Both the position numbers and the translations under genes were made by a program. The notes under the pieces were generated by a model, which was not told the origin of the DNA, ran no database searches, and saw only the letters and a program-made list of their open reading frames with translations. Of a stretch of 64,000 nt of DNA, positions 21,535-31,770 are shown one piece after another. Source of the stretch: Aureobasidium sp. EXF-3400 (Eukaryota; Ascomycota; Dothideomycetes; Dothideales; Saccotheciaceae); assembly GCA_024195585.1 (NCBI GenBank), contig SWBL01000080.1, forward strand, positions 62,001 through 126,000, read 5' to 3'. How positions within the stretch are numbered: position 1 is the first letter of the stretch; the number at the start of each line of letters is the position of its first letter.

Positions 21535-22956
21535 CTAGTTTCTAGCGTGCTTTGTCTGTCCAGTCTCTTTAATTCGTCCGTGTGCCCTCATCGTCAATTG
21601 CGACAGCTGATCGCCAACATTGGGACGAAAAGTGTAACGATCAAGGGCCACAAATCTGTCCAGGTTCGGCGCATGTCGATCAAGTATCTCAGCCATAAGC
21701 TGAGCAGTGGTCTCATTTACTTCACCCAAGAGGTTTCGATCGCTGACCGAGGACACCCAGGCGAACTTGAGGCTTGGAAATAGCGGATCGGGTATATCCC
21801 ACCAAGCTGTTATGTCAATGGGACAGTACACGCGCAAATTCTCAAGTCTGGGACAAGATCGTCCGAGATCTTTCAAGGCCGAGGCTGGGCTGGGAATGTC
21901 CAGAGCGAACCAGATCAACAGATATTCCAAATTTGATAGAGTCGCGAAGATTTGCTTGAATTGATCGTTTGAGATTTCCCATTTGGGCATCGTTCTTTCT
22001 CTGTGTTTGATAGGCGCGGGACTAATCATGAGACTTTTCAAATTCTTTGGTAAGACCAGGAGCTCTTGTGGCGATAATTTGATACCAACAGCAACGTGGA
22101 GTTGGAGAAACTCTAGTGGCAGACCAACAAGTGCTTCGAGTGAGTGGGCATCACTATCTATTGAAAGCTCGAGTGAGAGCCGGGTCATCGAGCTAAATAT
22201 TGTGGACAACATTGGCAAAGCTGGAACTCCAATATGGATTCTGAGCTTGCGTACCGATTCAAGTCGCGATTCTTGGAGCTGTCCCATCGTGTTTAGAGAA
22301 ATCGCGCCATAAATCGTGAGATCCTCAAGACTGGTAATGTTACTGAGAGCTATAGTCGCTGCGAGGATTTCGTGCTCATCAAGAGGTGCAAGCATGAGAT
22401 TTACGCGTCGTAATGTCTTGTTCATGGTAAAAAACTCAACAAGACCAGGTCGGTTGGACTTTGGCGACATCTGGGATATTTCTCGAAGTCGTGGGCAGTG
22501 TTTGTTGAGTCCTTCTAAGAAAGTGATAGGTGGCCAGTCCCTGAGGAGGAGCTTTTCCAAAGTTGGCTGTATGTATGGCCTGAGGTTAACATCTTGAGGC
22601 AGAGTAAAATCGGTAAACCGTAAGACGCGGAGCAGCTGGAAATCAAGGTCAAGATCGGTATCGCTATGATCAAAGCCGAAGTGGATCGTGAAATCGCAGA
22701 TCTTGGAAGCGTATATCGCGCGACGTGAGGAGGATTTGATAGCCATCAAGGCCTTGAGGTCTGATTTAGCCCAGAGCAGTCGTGTTGCTTCATGAAACCA
22801 TATCTTGTTGACACACGCCGCCGACCGTAGAGTCTTACGATCCTGTCCTAACCAGTTGAACACGCATGACAGGATTTCCGGTAAAGATAGTGCGGTTGAG
22901 GTCATCTGTTGCGGCGCACTCTGGATAGAGAGCGATTCCAGCTTGAGTGTGTCCAT
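21535..22956 (-). CDS. F-box/leucine-rich-repeat protein
   Basis: 473 residues from the first in-frame ATG (22956), no intron; the frame is open upstream to 23010 without an ATG, and another Met lies 17 residues further in. The F-box-like region is LSLPEILSCVFNWLG...SAACVNKIWFHEATRLLW (about 23-64), followed by IYASKICDFTIHF. The rest is a run of irregular leucine-rich repeats (LRVLRFTDFTL, LEKLLLRDW, LEDLTIYG, VRKLRIHIGVP, LEFLQLHVAV, LKSLMISP, LEYLLIWFAL, LENLRVYCP). Such proteins act as substrate receptors of SCF ubiquitin ligases through Skp1. The target is unknown. It is in tandem, same strand, with the interrupted relative downstream. Confidence 0.8.
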   Translation of the reverse strand: MDTLKLESLSIQSAPQQMTSTALSLPEILSCVFNWLGQDRKTLRSAACVNKIWFHEATRLLWAKSDLKALMAIKSSSRRAIYASKICDFTIHFGFDHSDTDLDLDFQLLRVLRFTDFTLPQDVNLRPYIQPTLEKLLLRDWPPITFLEGLNKHCPRLREISQMSPKSNRPGLVEFFTMNKTLRRVNLMLAPLDEHEILAATIALSNITSLEDLTIYGAISLNTMGQLQESRLESVRKLRIHIGVPALPMLSTIFSSMTRLSLELSIDSDAHSLEALVGLPLEFLQLHVAVGIKLSPQELLVLPKNLKSLMISPAPIKHRERTMPKWEISNDQFKQIFATLSNLEYLLIWFALDIPSPASALKDLGRSCPRLENLRVYCPIDITAWWDIPDPLFPSLKFAWVSSVSDRNLLGEVNETTAQLMAEILDRHAPNLDRFVALDRYTFRPNVGDQLSQLTMRAHGRIKETGQTKHARN

Positions 22957-23369
22957 GGGCGTGCAGCTATGAAGATACACAGTAGTATAAGGAAGCGAGA
23001 CGATATCCACTGAGAAGCGACAATTCTTCGGCTCTCGATGGAGTCACCTCTGATCTTAGAAACAATCGTGCCTTTTTATAGTGTAAATTGAGTACGATGG
23101 AAGTCACAGACTTTAGAACACAAGGAGGAAAGGTGTTATCTGCGAAGCGCCTCAACAAGCAACAGCGATCGATCCTACGAACAACCTTTATGAGTCAGGG
23201 ACCGCGGAGTACAGGCCGTCTCCACATCGACTTCGTCCTATAAAAAAACTCAACTTCTGATGAGAACCACATTGATCCTGATGAAAGCAGCAAAAACAGA
23301 GTCACATTGCGTGAATTGATATGATAGCAAAACAAGCTGTGTAGGTACACGACCAAAACAAAAAGCAGA
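22957..23369. other. promoter region of the F-box gene and tRNA 3' flank
   Basis: No gene. The T-run needed to end the reverse-strand tRNA-Glu lies just left of 23370 (read on that strand as TTTTTG). Confidence 0.55.
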
Positions 23370-23441
23370 TTCCGGTGCGGGGAATCGAACCCCGACCTCC
23401 TCGGTGAAAGCGAGAAATCCTAGCCGTTAGACCACACCGGA
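23370..23441 (-). tRNA. tRNA-Glu (anticodon UUC), second copy
   Basis: Reverse-strand gene, base-for-base identical to the copy at 5021-5092, including anticodon TTC and the full T-arm. A T-run follows on the same strand. The two copies face each other across about 18 kb. Confidence 0.97.
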
Positions 23442-23611
23442 TACACGTGATGTGCTGTATGTTATTTTTTACATAATATACTGCAAATGACGCGAGTAGA
23501 TGTTATGCTCCTGACTCATCGTTTGTCAGGCATCAACTCGATATCACGACAGCATCAAGATGTGAACACCCCTCAAAAGACCACAATGGAGAGACACAAA
23601 ACCATCACGCC

Positions 23612-24604
23612 TTTATCTCACCTTCCGCAAGACTAAACACACTATTCTCTCGCCGTATAAACAACGCGATCTCATTCTTCTCCCACCAAGGTTTCCACAT
23701 CAAACAAATCTACACCTCAACCCTACCTTCCTCACACCTCTCGACCATCCACCTACGCTGTTCAGAACTCCACACCGCCTTCTCCGATCCCTGCGTAAAA
23801 GCAATCCTCTGCACCATAGGAGGAACCTCTGCAAACGAACTACTCCCTCATCTGGACTATGACTTGATTCGCCGACACCCCAAGATCTTTTGTGGATATT
23901 CTGATATTACGGTTTTGCATCATGCGATTTATGTGAACACGGGACTAAAGACGTTTTATGGGCCTGCTGTGATTCCAGAGTTTGGGGAAACCCCAGAGCC
24001 GGTGAGGTTTACTGCTGATCACTTCTTTGAGATGGTGATGGGAAGGGGTGGAAAGAGTGTACCGAGGTCTTTGGTGCATACTATGGAGTTCAAGGATTGG
24101 TTAGTTGGAGATGGGGATACCCAACCAAGGATGTTGGAGCCTGCGCCGAAGTGGAAATGGCTCAAGGCTGGAAAGATACAAGGCAGATTGTATGGTGGAT
24201 GTCTTCCGTCTCTGGTTCAGCTTTGTGGGACTAAGTATTTGCCTGACTATACTGGACGGGTTCTCCTTTTGGAACTGCCAGAGGGCGACAAACCAGGACT
24301 TCCCTTCTCGCTTGACGCTGCACGGTCTGCGATGGCGGATCTGCGCAACGCTGAAATACTGGAGAAAGTGGCTGGTATTGTTCTAGGACGGCCGTATATG
24401 TATGACGAGAAGATGACTGCTGCATTTGAGAGGATGGTTTGCGACCAGTGTTATGGTATAGAGATTCCGATACTGGCGGGCGTTGATACCGGACACTCGG
24501 ATCCCATGATTACTCTACCGTTGGATGCAATGGTGTCACTTGATTCAGAAGCTATGGAGCATGAGCAGTTTATGATTTTGGAAGAGGCGGCTGTCAAGAC
24601 ATGA
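23612..24604 (+). pseudogene. Peptidase S66 (LD-carboxypeptidase/MccF-like) gene with no in-frame start
   Basis: The frame is family-like from FISPSARLN (23612) to the stop at 24602-24604: IGGTSANELLPHLDYDLI, KIFCGYSDIT, FYGPAVIPEFGE, GGCLPSLVQLCGT, RVLLLELPEG and AGVDTGHSDPMITLPL. These match the Ser, Glu and His regions of the S66 fold. The frame is open back to a TAA at 23474 but holds no ATG before about 24033. An ATG at 23586 in another frame begins MERHKTITP, which resembles a normal S66 start but runs into TAA after 17 codons. Either a small indel has broken the 5' end or an upstream exon is missed; no good splice pair is visible. The usual nucleophile position of GGxxS is Ala, with Ser one place earlier. 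Confidence 0.6.
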
Positions 24605-25695
24605 ATTTGAGATAGCCAACAATATCGCCCACGGCAACTTGAAAATCAATCAGTCTGAAGGCCTCGAGCCCTCAAGGAAGTTGTTGTGCATGCAGGTACT
24701 TAGCAATATCATATCAAGGTAGCCAATGGATGGCGTGCAGATCAACACGTCAATGCTGCAATGCGAGGTTGCCGACTGGACAGGTCTTCTCCACCAGCAA
24801 GTCAGACAGCAGAGTACAACAGCATGCGCGAATATCAAGCGGATGATTATGGCGAGAAATTGTGTTTGTTTTGCGACATGGCGCGTGATGAGTGGTGGCG
24901 GTTGCGTGCTTGACGTGGTTACCAGAGCGGCAGACAGGGTCTCTGTGCTTGTGAAGAAGAAAAGACTTGGATCACGAACACATGCGGCTTTAGTGGAAGA
25001 GGCTTCAAGGCATGGAAATTCAGGAGAACAAATTGTTTCAAACAACAAGATGGATGATTAGGCAGCAGGCAGCAAGTCGGAAGGTACAACGAATAGGAAA
25101 GGTCGCCGAAGGTCGGTCGGGTGCAGTTGCTGTGTCAAATCCGGGGAAGGGACGAGGGACGATGGATGATCAGTGTCGATGGTTTGAGCTATGAGTCGTC
25201 GAGGCGATAAGGAATTGCTCATTCGACCCTCCAACTCGTGTGTCCGTCTCTCTTTCTCTTTTCGTTTCTGCTTGTCGTCAACTGCACTTGGGACAGAGCT
25301 TGTGTATCAGCCAGTCAGATAGCGCGGGGACCTGTTTGGAGCTTTGTCCAGCTAGCGGGTTGTCGAGTCACAAGCTGCATAGAGCACACGGCGATAAGGG
25401 ACTGCGACCACCTTCACCACCACAAAACCCTGTCAGGTTCACTCGACCTTGATTTACATCGCTCATCCAAGACTCAGCCTGCCATCCGCCCCGGTCACCA
25501 TGCAGCCATAGTCAACCATCGCCGTCCACCTCATCGTCGTCCACAACTGCCCTACCATCGACCTCCGCCGAGCCGCCATCAAGGTTCAACACCTGCCGAC
25601 TGTCACTATGATGGATCGCTTGCCCATCAACACCACACCCATCTAGTATATACCCTGCATCCGACTTCCTTTGTACAAATCCGGCCTCCTATACC
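24605..25695. other. intergenic; ATG13 promoter and leader
   Basis: No gene seen between the S66 remnant and ATG13. The last 450 bases are C-rich and pyrimidine-rich, as in a long 5' leader. The long open frame 25238-26107 is a shadow of this C-rich leader and of ATG13. Confidence 0.6.
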
Positions 25696-28554
25696 ATGCA
25701 CCAACATCCACGCCCCTCGACGAGGGCTCAACCCCCGGCTCCAATGCCATCACCCAACCCCTCCAGACAATCCAACCCGAGAGACTCCATGTCAAACCGG
25801 ACCTATTCCAGCGAGGATCTATCGTCGGGCAGCCAGCCTGTTCGTTCGTCCGACGGCAAGGAGCAGACTTCAAAAGATAGGGCCAACTTGGTTGTTCAGG
25901 TGCGTCGCGACACAGACATCCCAAATCCTCCACCCCATGCTGATACCATACCACAGCACTTCTTCACCAAAGCCGCTCTTATCATCTGCTCATCCCGAGT
26001 CAGTCTACCTCCTGCCATGTCCAAGACTGGTGAAGCAAAGATCGATAGATGGGTATGTAATCTCTCCTCAGCCTATATACCCCTGCAGCTGCCGAATACT
26101 CCCTTGACCACCGCAGTAATCCCATACTGTTGAAGAGAGACATTTGTGTCTCGGCTGGCCTTGTGCGATCATGAACCTGGCGGCTACATTACTGCCAGGC
26201 ACTCTTGCTTCCTAGAGTCTCTGTTGTCTTTGTCAAGTGTCATTCTAGAACACACTCCAACCAAAGACAATCTTGCATCCCCTCTGCCGTTTTGTCTTGC
26301 TCCATCTGTATCGCATCGAGCACTGTAACCATGTCTGACCCAAATCCAGTTCAATACCTTGATAGAGGAAACAGACATGTTGAACCAAGACTTGCAAGAG
26401 TGGAGGTCTATGGATGCAACTGTAGAAAGACCCGCTCCATTGGTGATCGATGTTTACCTCGACACTGCCCAACTCGCCCCCAACCAGACTCTGGTCGCTA
26501 TAGATGAAGAAGGCAAACCGTGGGATGTGAGCGAGACTCTGAGAAGACTCGAAGCTTCAGCTCCAACGCCTCAAAATCACACCCTCTCCACTTTTGTATA
26601 CGAAAGATGGACCATCAGCCTGGACGACGCTTCATCAGTGTCTCCGGCTACCCTCAATGAACCTGCCCCTAGCTTTTATAAAAAGGGTGTCATCACATGC
26701 AGAGCACTCTGCACCTACGCCCGATTACTTCCGGCGTGGAAGCTCAGAACTCGTCTTGGAAAGCAAGCTGCGACTGGTCCAGCCACCTTGCGACCCAAGT
26801 ATCGTGTCTCAGACGGATCACTCGCCGAGAAATCACGAGTAGACACTTTGAGCTGTTCCATCTTCCCTTCAGACAAACGCCCAACTGAAACGTATCGCTT
26901 CTCGCCTCTACATTGCCCTTTGGGATCTCTAAACATCTCGGTCACCTACCGCAAGAACCTTGATCTGCAAGTCGAACTTTCTGAACGTCTGATTAGTGCC
27001 AGAATGGCCGGTCATGAACGCCCCGACAGTCGTCTTTCAGGCGAATCGAGCAGAGAAAGAACTTCGATGGATCAGGAGCGCCCTTCTTTGCGTTCACAGC
27101 CATCTAAGTATTCTTCGTCCTTCCAGCGTACCACTCAAAGAAGCGCGAACATGGGATCATCTCCTCGAACTAGCACTCTTCGTGAGCCTGCCGATCGACC
27201 GTTATCAGCACAAGCGATTGAGGAACGCGAAACTTCACAGCCATCGCCCTCGTCACAGCAGGATGAACAACTTCGTCGCTACTCATCACAGAGTCTAAGA
27301 GATCGGGAAACGTCTCGCTTCACTCCCTCATCCTTGAGAGATCCGAACGCCTTCCAGCGTAGACCGTCTGTGTCGTTCCAACCCTTTAAGGCTGGCTCTT
27401 TGTCATCATCACCCGCAGCTGGTAACTTCCTGTCCAGTTCGCCGAGCAGTTCCGTCGGTCGAAGCGCAGGCAATCCATTACTTGCACACGCTAGAAAGTC
27501 GTCCTTGTCGACACTGCCCCAAATGGCTTTGCGCAATCCTGGTGCTGTGGCCGAGACAGCTGTCGGCTCTTCAGCATCAAGCTCACCAAAACCTGCTCCT
27601 ATCCAGAGATACTCGTCGAGCTTCAGCAATAGAAGAGCACGATTCCCTTCAGTGTCCAGCAGTAGAGTTGAGGAAGACAACAACAGCAGCGGCAGAGCTA
27701 GTGTTTCGTCTACTAACCGTGAATCGAGCACGCTTCAGGAGGGCGAAGGAGGTACCAGCTCAGGCTCAGTACAAGCTGACGAGGACAACATTGCCGACTT
27801 CCTCAAGTTGCTCGACAGGAACAAGGGTTTATCGAGTCTCAACAAGACTGATAAAGCTTCCTTGAACGCCAACTCGCAACGCACTGCTGCGCAGTTCTCC
27901 AAGTTCTCGCGTATGAAGGATTCAACAACCCAACTTTCTGAGTCCATGCAGTCGTCAACGATGTTGCATAGATCTTCCAGTACGTCAAGTCGACAGTTGC
28001 AGAATGTCCCAGGTATGAGTCCAGGTTTGATTTCGACTTCGTCTTCGCCTGGTAAACCCATCTCGCCACACACACCACACATACCCGCCATTCCCTCACG
28101 ATTGAGCAACAACAGTATCACGGCAGACTACACACGTGATCGCAGTCGCAGTCGTCTCTCTGGCACACACATCCAACCATCTGGTGATGGAGCAAGAGAT
28201 GTATCTTCCCATCCACCAACACGAGGCTCAGGTACACCCCTGTCCACAGCCATCGACATTCCAACATCCCCTCGCACGTTCGTCTCTAATCGTCGCTCGT
28301 CGTCTACAACACAGCAAGCACGTGCAAGAGGAGTTACGAATGTCGAGGAACAGGATGCGTATGGCATGCGCTCTGCAAGTATGCCCGTTGCTGAAGGTGG
28401 CCGAAGCGAGCTTAGTCTCTCTGAGTTGCTCTCTCAAGGAGAAAGTGGAATTGGCGGATCAGGTGGTGTAGGAGGCAGCAGCAGACGCCGTAACCGTGAA
28501 GGTTCTGGTACTGTGGATGACGACGAGCCCTTGCTTTTTGCTTTGGCTGACTGA
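25696..28554 (+). CDS. ATG13: Autophagy-related protein 13 (Atg1-kinase regulator)
   Basis: Three exons (25696-25899, 25957-26052, 26350-28554) give 834 residues. After a polar leader of about 68 residues the HORMA domain begins (QHFFTKAALIICSSRV...AKIDRW|FNTLIEETDMLNQDLQEW) and continues with PLVIDVYLDT, VAIDEEGKPWDV and CPLGSLNISVTYR. The rest is a long disordered Ser/Arg/Pro-rich region with many RRSS/RYSS sites, as expected of the Atg1/Atg17-binding, TORC1-regulated tail. Atg13 activates Atg1 at the phagophore assembly site. Intron 1 (57 bp) is open and in phase. Intron 2 is 297 bp, several times longer than the others in the window, with a CTGAC branch just before its acceptor. The W|F join across it matches the family. 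Confidence 0.92.
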
Positions 28555-29300
28555 TTGTCTTTTCAACCTCCCCCTGCTTGATTGATTGTCAAGCTGTTTG
28601 CCTTGTTTCCATTCACCACTCTGCATTCACAAACACAACGAAAAATCTCCCCTCCTTCTGTTTTTGTTTGCTTTTTTTACTCTTCTGATCGACTTGCTTT
28701 GGTTTGCGAGTTGGTTTCTGTTCAATTTGGGTTTTCCTGTTTAATGCATGGAAAGGATAGGATAGCGTGGCGCTGGGGTTTGTGCTTTTTACTCTAGCTT
28801 AGTATTAGGATTACAGATTGAGAAGAGAGAATTAAGCAGATGAAATGGAATGCTTGCTGAAGATTAGTTCACAGCTCAAACGCAGATACTTGTATACATC
28901 TCATCGTGTATCAATGTCGTATTTCCAGATCTTGTCGTGACTGTACTGAAAGAGATGATCATGAGAAATGGTCCGATCTCGGCCCGTAAAGCCTGAAGAC
29001 CTCATGAGGTTGAGCGTTTCAGATGATCTTGCCTACTGTACCACTTTAGCAACAAAAAAACAGTCACGTCGTTTCCTCTGGTGACTCTATCATTCCTACT
29101 CTCCTGAAGCGATCGAAAAGGAATCATCTCCAAGCTATCAATCTTATTCTTGGAGTCTACAAAACTGGGGTCAACCAAGAATATATCTGGCCAACAAGCT
29201 TCTCCTCTCACACACACCACCACTTCCAAGTAATCATCACACGAAACACCCTTTTGCATCGTCGAAACCAACCACTCCGGAAAGGAAGAAAAAAAAAACA
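28555..29300. other. intergenic
   Basis: T-rich 3' flank of ATG13, then the promoter of the next small gene, ending in an A-run just before its ATG. No gene seen. Confidence 0.6.
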
Positions 29301-29882
29301 ATGTCTTCAAACACAGGAATTTCTCCCCACGCTACAGCTTTCATCCACTCCTACGCCACAGCAACCGCCCTAGGCGCAACCTCCAAACCCTCCGACCTCC
29401 AAGCCTGCGCAACAGCAATGTCGTCTCACTACCTTCCAAACCTGATTTCTTTTACTCTGGGCACAAACACCACCGTTGCAACCTGCGAGGAAGCTGCAAA
29501 AGGCACTTTGACGCATCTGCAAAAACTGGTGCAAGCAGGGGTGGGTGCAGATATCCGACTCATACGCTTGGCGGTCAAAGAAATAGGAGAGTTTTCTGCT
29601 GCAGTGTTTGTGACTTGGGAATTGGTTGTTGGGGGGTATAGTATTGCTGATGAGGAAAAAGAGAGATCCAAAGCCAAAGGAAAGGAGGCAGGGGCAGGGG
29701 CAGGGGCAGGGGCAATAAGGAAAGCAAAAGGATGGAGGTGGAGGAATTGTTATGGGTATAGAAGGATGAGTAGAGAGGTTGATGGTGAGGAAGTGGTTGA
29801 TAAGGAAGGTTTTGAGTATATCGTTAGTGATGAAGAGGTGGGTGAGTTGATTAAGAGGGTGCCTAGGTATTTTGAGTCGTAG
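29301..29882 (+). CDS. Hypothetical small protein with Ala-Gly repeat insert
   Basis: 193 residues, no intron, start ATG at 29301 directly after an A-rich leader. The first 115 residues look like a compact alpha/beta domain (HATAFIHSYATA, SHYLPNLISFTLG, DIRLIRLAVKEIGEFSAAVFVTWELV), with some resemblance to NTF2/SnoaL-like folds. This is only an impression. A lysine-rich segment with an AGAGAGAGA run follows, then WRWRNCYGYRR and an acidic end. The run is coded by a GCAGGG tandem repeat and is probably length-variable. Function not recognised. The gene is convergent with CCT3. Confidence 0.65.
   Translation: MSSNTGISPHATAFIHSYATATALGATSKPSDLQACATAMSSHYLPNLISFTLGTNTTVATCEEAAKGTLTHLQKLVQAGVGADIRLIRLAVKEIGEFSAAVFVTWELVVGGYSIADEEKERSKAKGKEAGAGAGAGAIRKAKGWRWRNCYGYRRMSREVDGEEVVDKEGFEYIVSDEEVGELIKRVPRYFES
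29688..29714 (+). repeat. GCAGGG hexanucleotide tandem repeat (4.5 units), coding
   Basis: Four and a half units of GCAGGG lie in frame inside the small gene at 29301-29882 and encode alternating Ala-Gly. Units are perfect, so slippage could change length by two residues per unit without a frameshift. Confidence 0.95.
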
Positions 29883-30039
29883 AGAGGGAAAAGCAGAGGT
29901 ATGAGGGCTATGAATTTCTGTATGGTTGCCTCACTTCGCATATGCAGTCAAGTTTTGTGGATCTTGGGATGTCTGAATCTTCAGTTTTTATGCTAATACA
30001 TGGTATCTCCTTTTTGTTGTTGTTCAGATCGAAAAACAT

Positions 30040-31770
30040 CTAATCATCACCACCACCCATCTGACCACCTGCTGTCGCGGCCTTCTTAGCACCACAGATA
30101 TCGTCAACTCTGAGCAACAAGCAAGCCGACTCAACAGCAGTCTTGATACTCTGCAGCTTGACAGCCTGAGGCTCCCAAACACCAAGTTTGTGCATGTCAC
30201 AGATCTTGCCGGCATCACCGTCAATACCCCAGCTGCTGTTGTCGTTTGACTCGGCGTGCTTTGCGCGAAGCTGGGTCAAGACACGAATGGGCGAGTTGCC
30301 AGAGTTTTGGATCAGGGTGCGGGGAATGACTTCCATGGCTTCGGCAATGGCGCGGTATGGCCATTGAGCTACACCTTCGACACCCTTGGCAAGCTGTGAC
30401 AATCGTACGCTGACGGCCATCTCGGTGGCACCACCGCCAGGAGAGAGGTAAGGGTGGAAGACGACGTTACGAGCAACACCCATAGCATCTTGGAGGTTAC
30501 GCTCAATCTCGTTGAGAATGTCTTTTGAAGGACCGCGAAGCAGGATTGTGCAGGCCTTGGGGTTTTGGCACTTTGTGAGGAAGGTGAAGTATTCGTCGCC
30601 AATCTTCTCAATCTCGAAGAGACCGCACTGGGTACCGACGTCTGATTCGGTGAGATCCTGAACGGTGTTGACAATGGTGGCACCAGTAGCGCGAGCGATA
30701 CGGTTGTTGTCGGTCTTGCGGACACGGCGGAGAGCGGTGATGTTGTGCTTCATGAGGAAGTGCTGGGCAAGATCTGAAACACCCTTCTCGGTGATGACAA
30801 GATCAGGCTTGACAGCGATGATGGCGTCGCACATTTGCTTGACCTGCTCCTCCTCGATTTGCAGAATGCGGTTCCAATCCTCCTCCTTTGTGATCTCAAT
30901 GTTTGTTTGCGACTCTCCCTTCTTGTACTCGAGTGTGCAGTCAAGCAAAACGATACGGGGGTTCTCAATGCGCCTCCTCATCTTGGGGTGGGTAATGTCC
31001 TTGTTGAGCATGACTCCGGTCAAAACTCTGCTGTCCTCGATCTCACCTCCAGGAATCTTCTCGACACGAGCATAACGCTTGATGTCGACCTCTTGCTTAC
31101 CACCGTTGTCGCTGTAGGAGACGGTGCGCACAGCAGTCAAGGCCAGGTTGCACATCATGTCGGACCATCTTGAAACGAATTTTGTGCCGATAGAGGAAGA
31201 GATGAGCTTGTACATTTGCTCGTCGTCCGAAGTGTCGACGGGAACCGAGACGTCTTGAATGACTTGAAGGGCATCGCTGAGGGCGCGCTTGAATGCTTGA
31301 ATGATGACGACGGGGTGGATGTTACGCTCGAGTTGAGGGAGGGAGAGAGCGAGAATTTCACCAGCAAGGATGATGACTGATGTGGTGCCGTCGCCGACTT
31401 CCTCGTCCTGTGTTCTAGCCAGCTCGATCATGCTCTTTGCGGCAGGGTGGGCGACTTCAATTTCTCTCAGAATGGCGTGGCCGTCGTTGGTGAGGACGAT
31501 ACCACCCATAGGGTCGAGCAGCATCTTCAACATGGCCTTGGGACCCAGACATGATCGGATAATGTCTGCGACGCTGCAAATTGTCAGATGGGCGCAGGTA
31601 AGGAGGTGAGTTGTTTAAGCGTACGTTTTCGCGGCGGTGATGTTGGACAGTTGGGCTTTGCGACCGAATTGGCGCTCACCACTGTTGGTGTCTGGGATGG
31701 GCTATCAGTATATACAGCAGACAGAACAAGCATGTAGAAGCTCACTCATGACCACAACGGGGGCCTGCAT
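30040..31770 (-). CDS. CCT3: T-complex protein 1 subunit gamma (CCT3)
   Basis: Three reverse-strand exons (31770-31746, 31691-31625, 31573-30040; introns 54 and 51 bp) give 541 residues, the usual length. Exon 1 codes only MQAPVVVMN. Group II chaperonin motifs follow: TNSGERQFGRKAQLSNI, TVADIIRSCLGPKAMLKML (joined across intron 2), DPMGGIVLTNDGHAILREI, the ATPase motif EEVGDGTTSV, DCTLEYKKGESQTNIEI typical of the gamma subunit, and GGGATEMAVS. It forms part of the cytosolic eight-subunit ring that folds actin and tubulin. The C-terminus ends in a Gly-rich GGQMGGGDD tail. The gene is divergent from the gene at 32606. Confidence 0.97.

Noticed and set aside
25238..26107. Long open frame (289 codons) overlapping the ATG13 start
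   Set aside because: Pro/His/Ser-rich low-complexity translation of a C-rich leader; it is out of phase with ATG13, whose exons carry the HORMA motifs.
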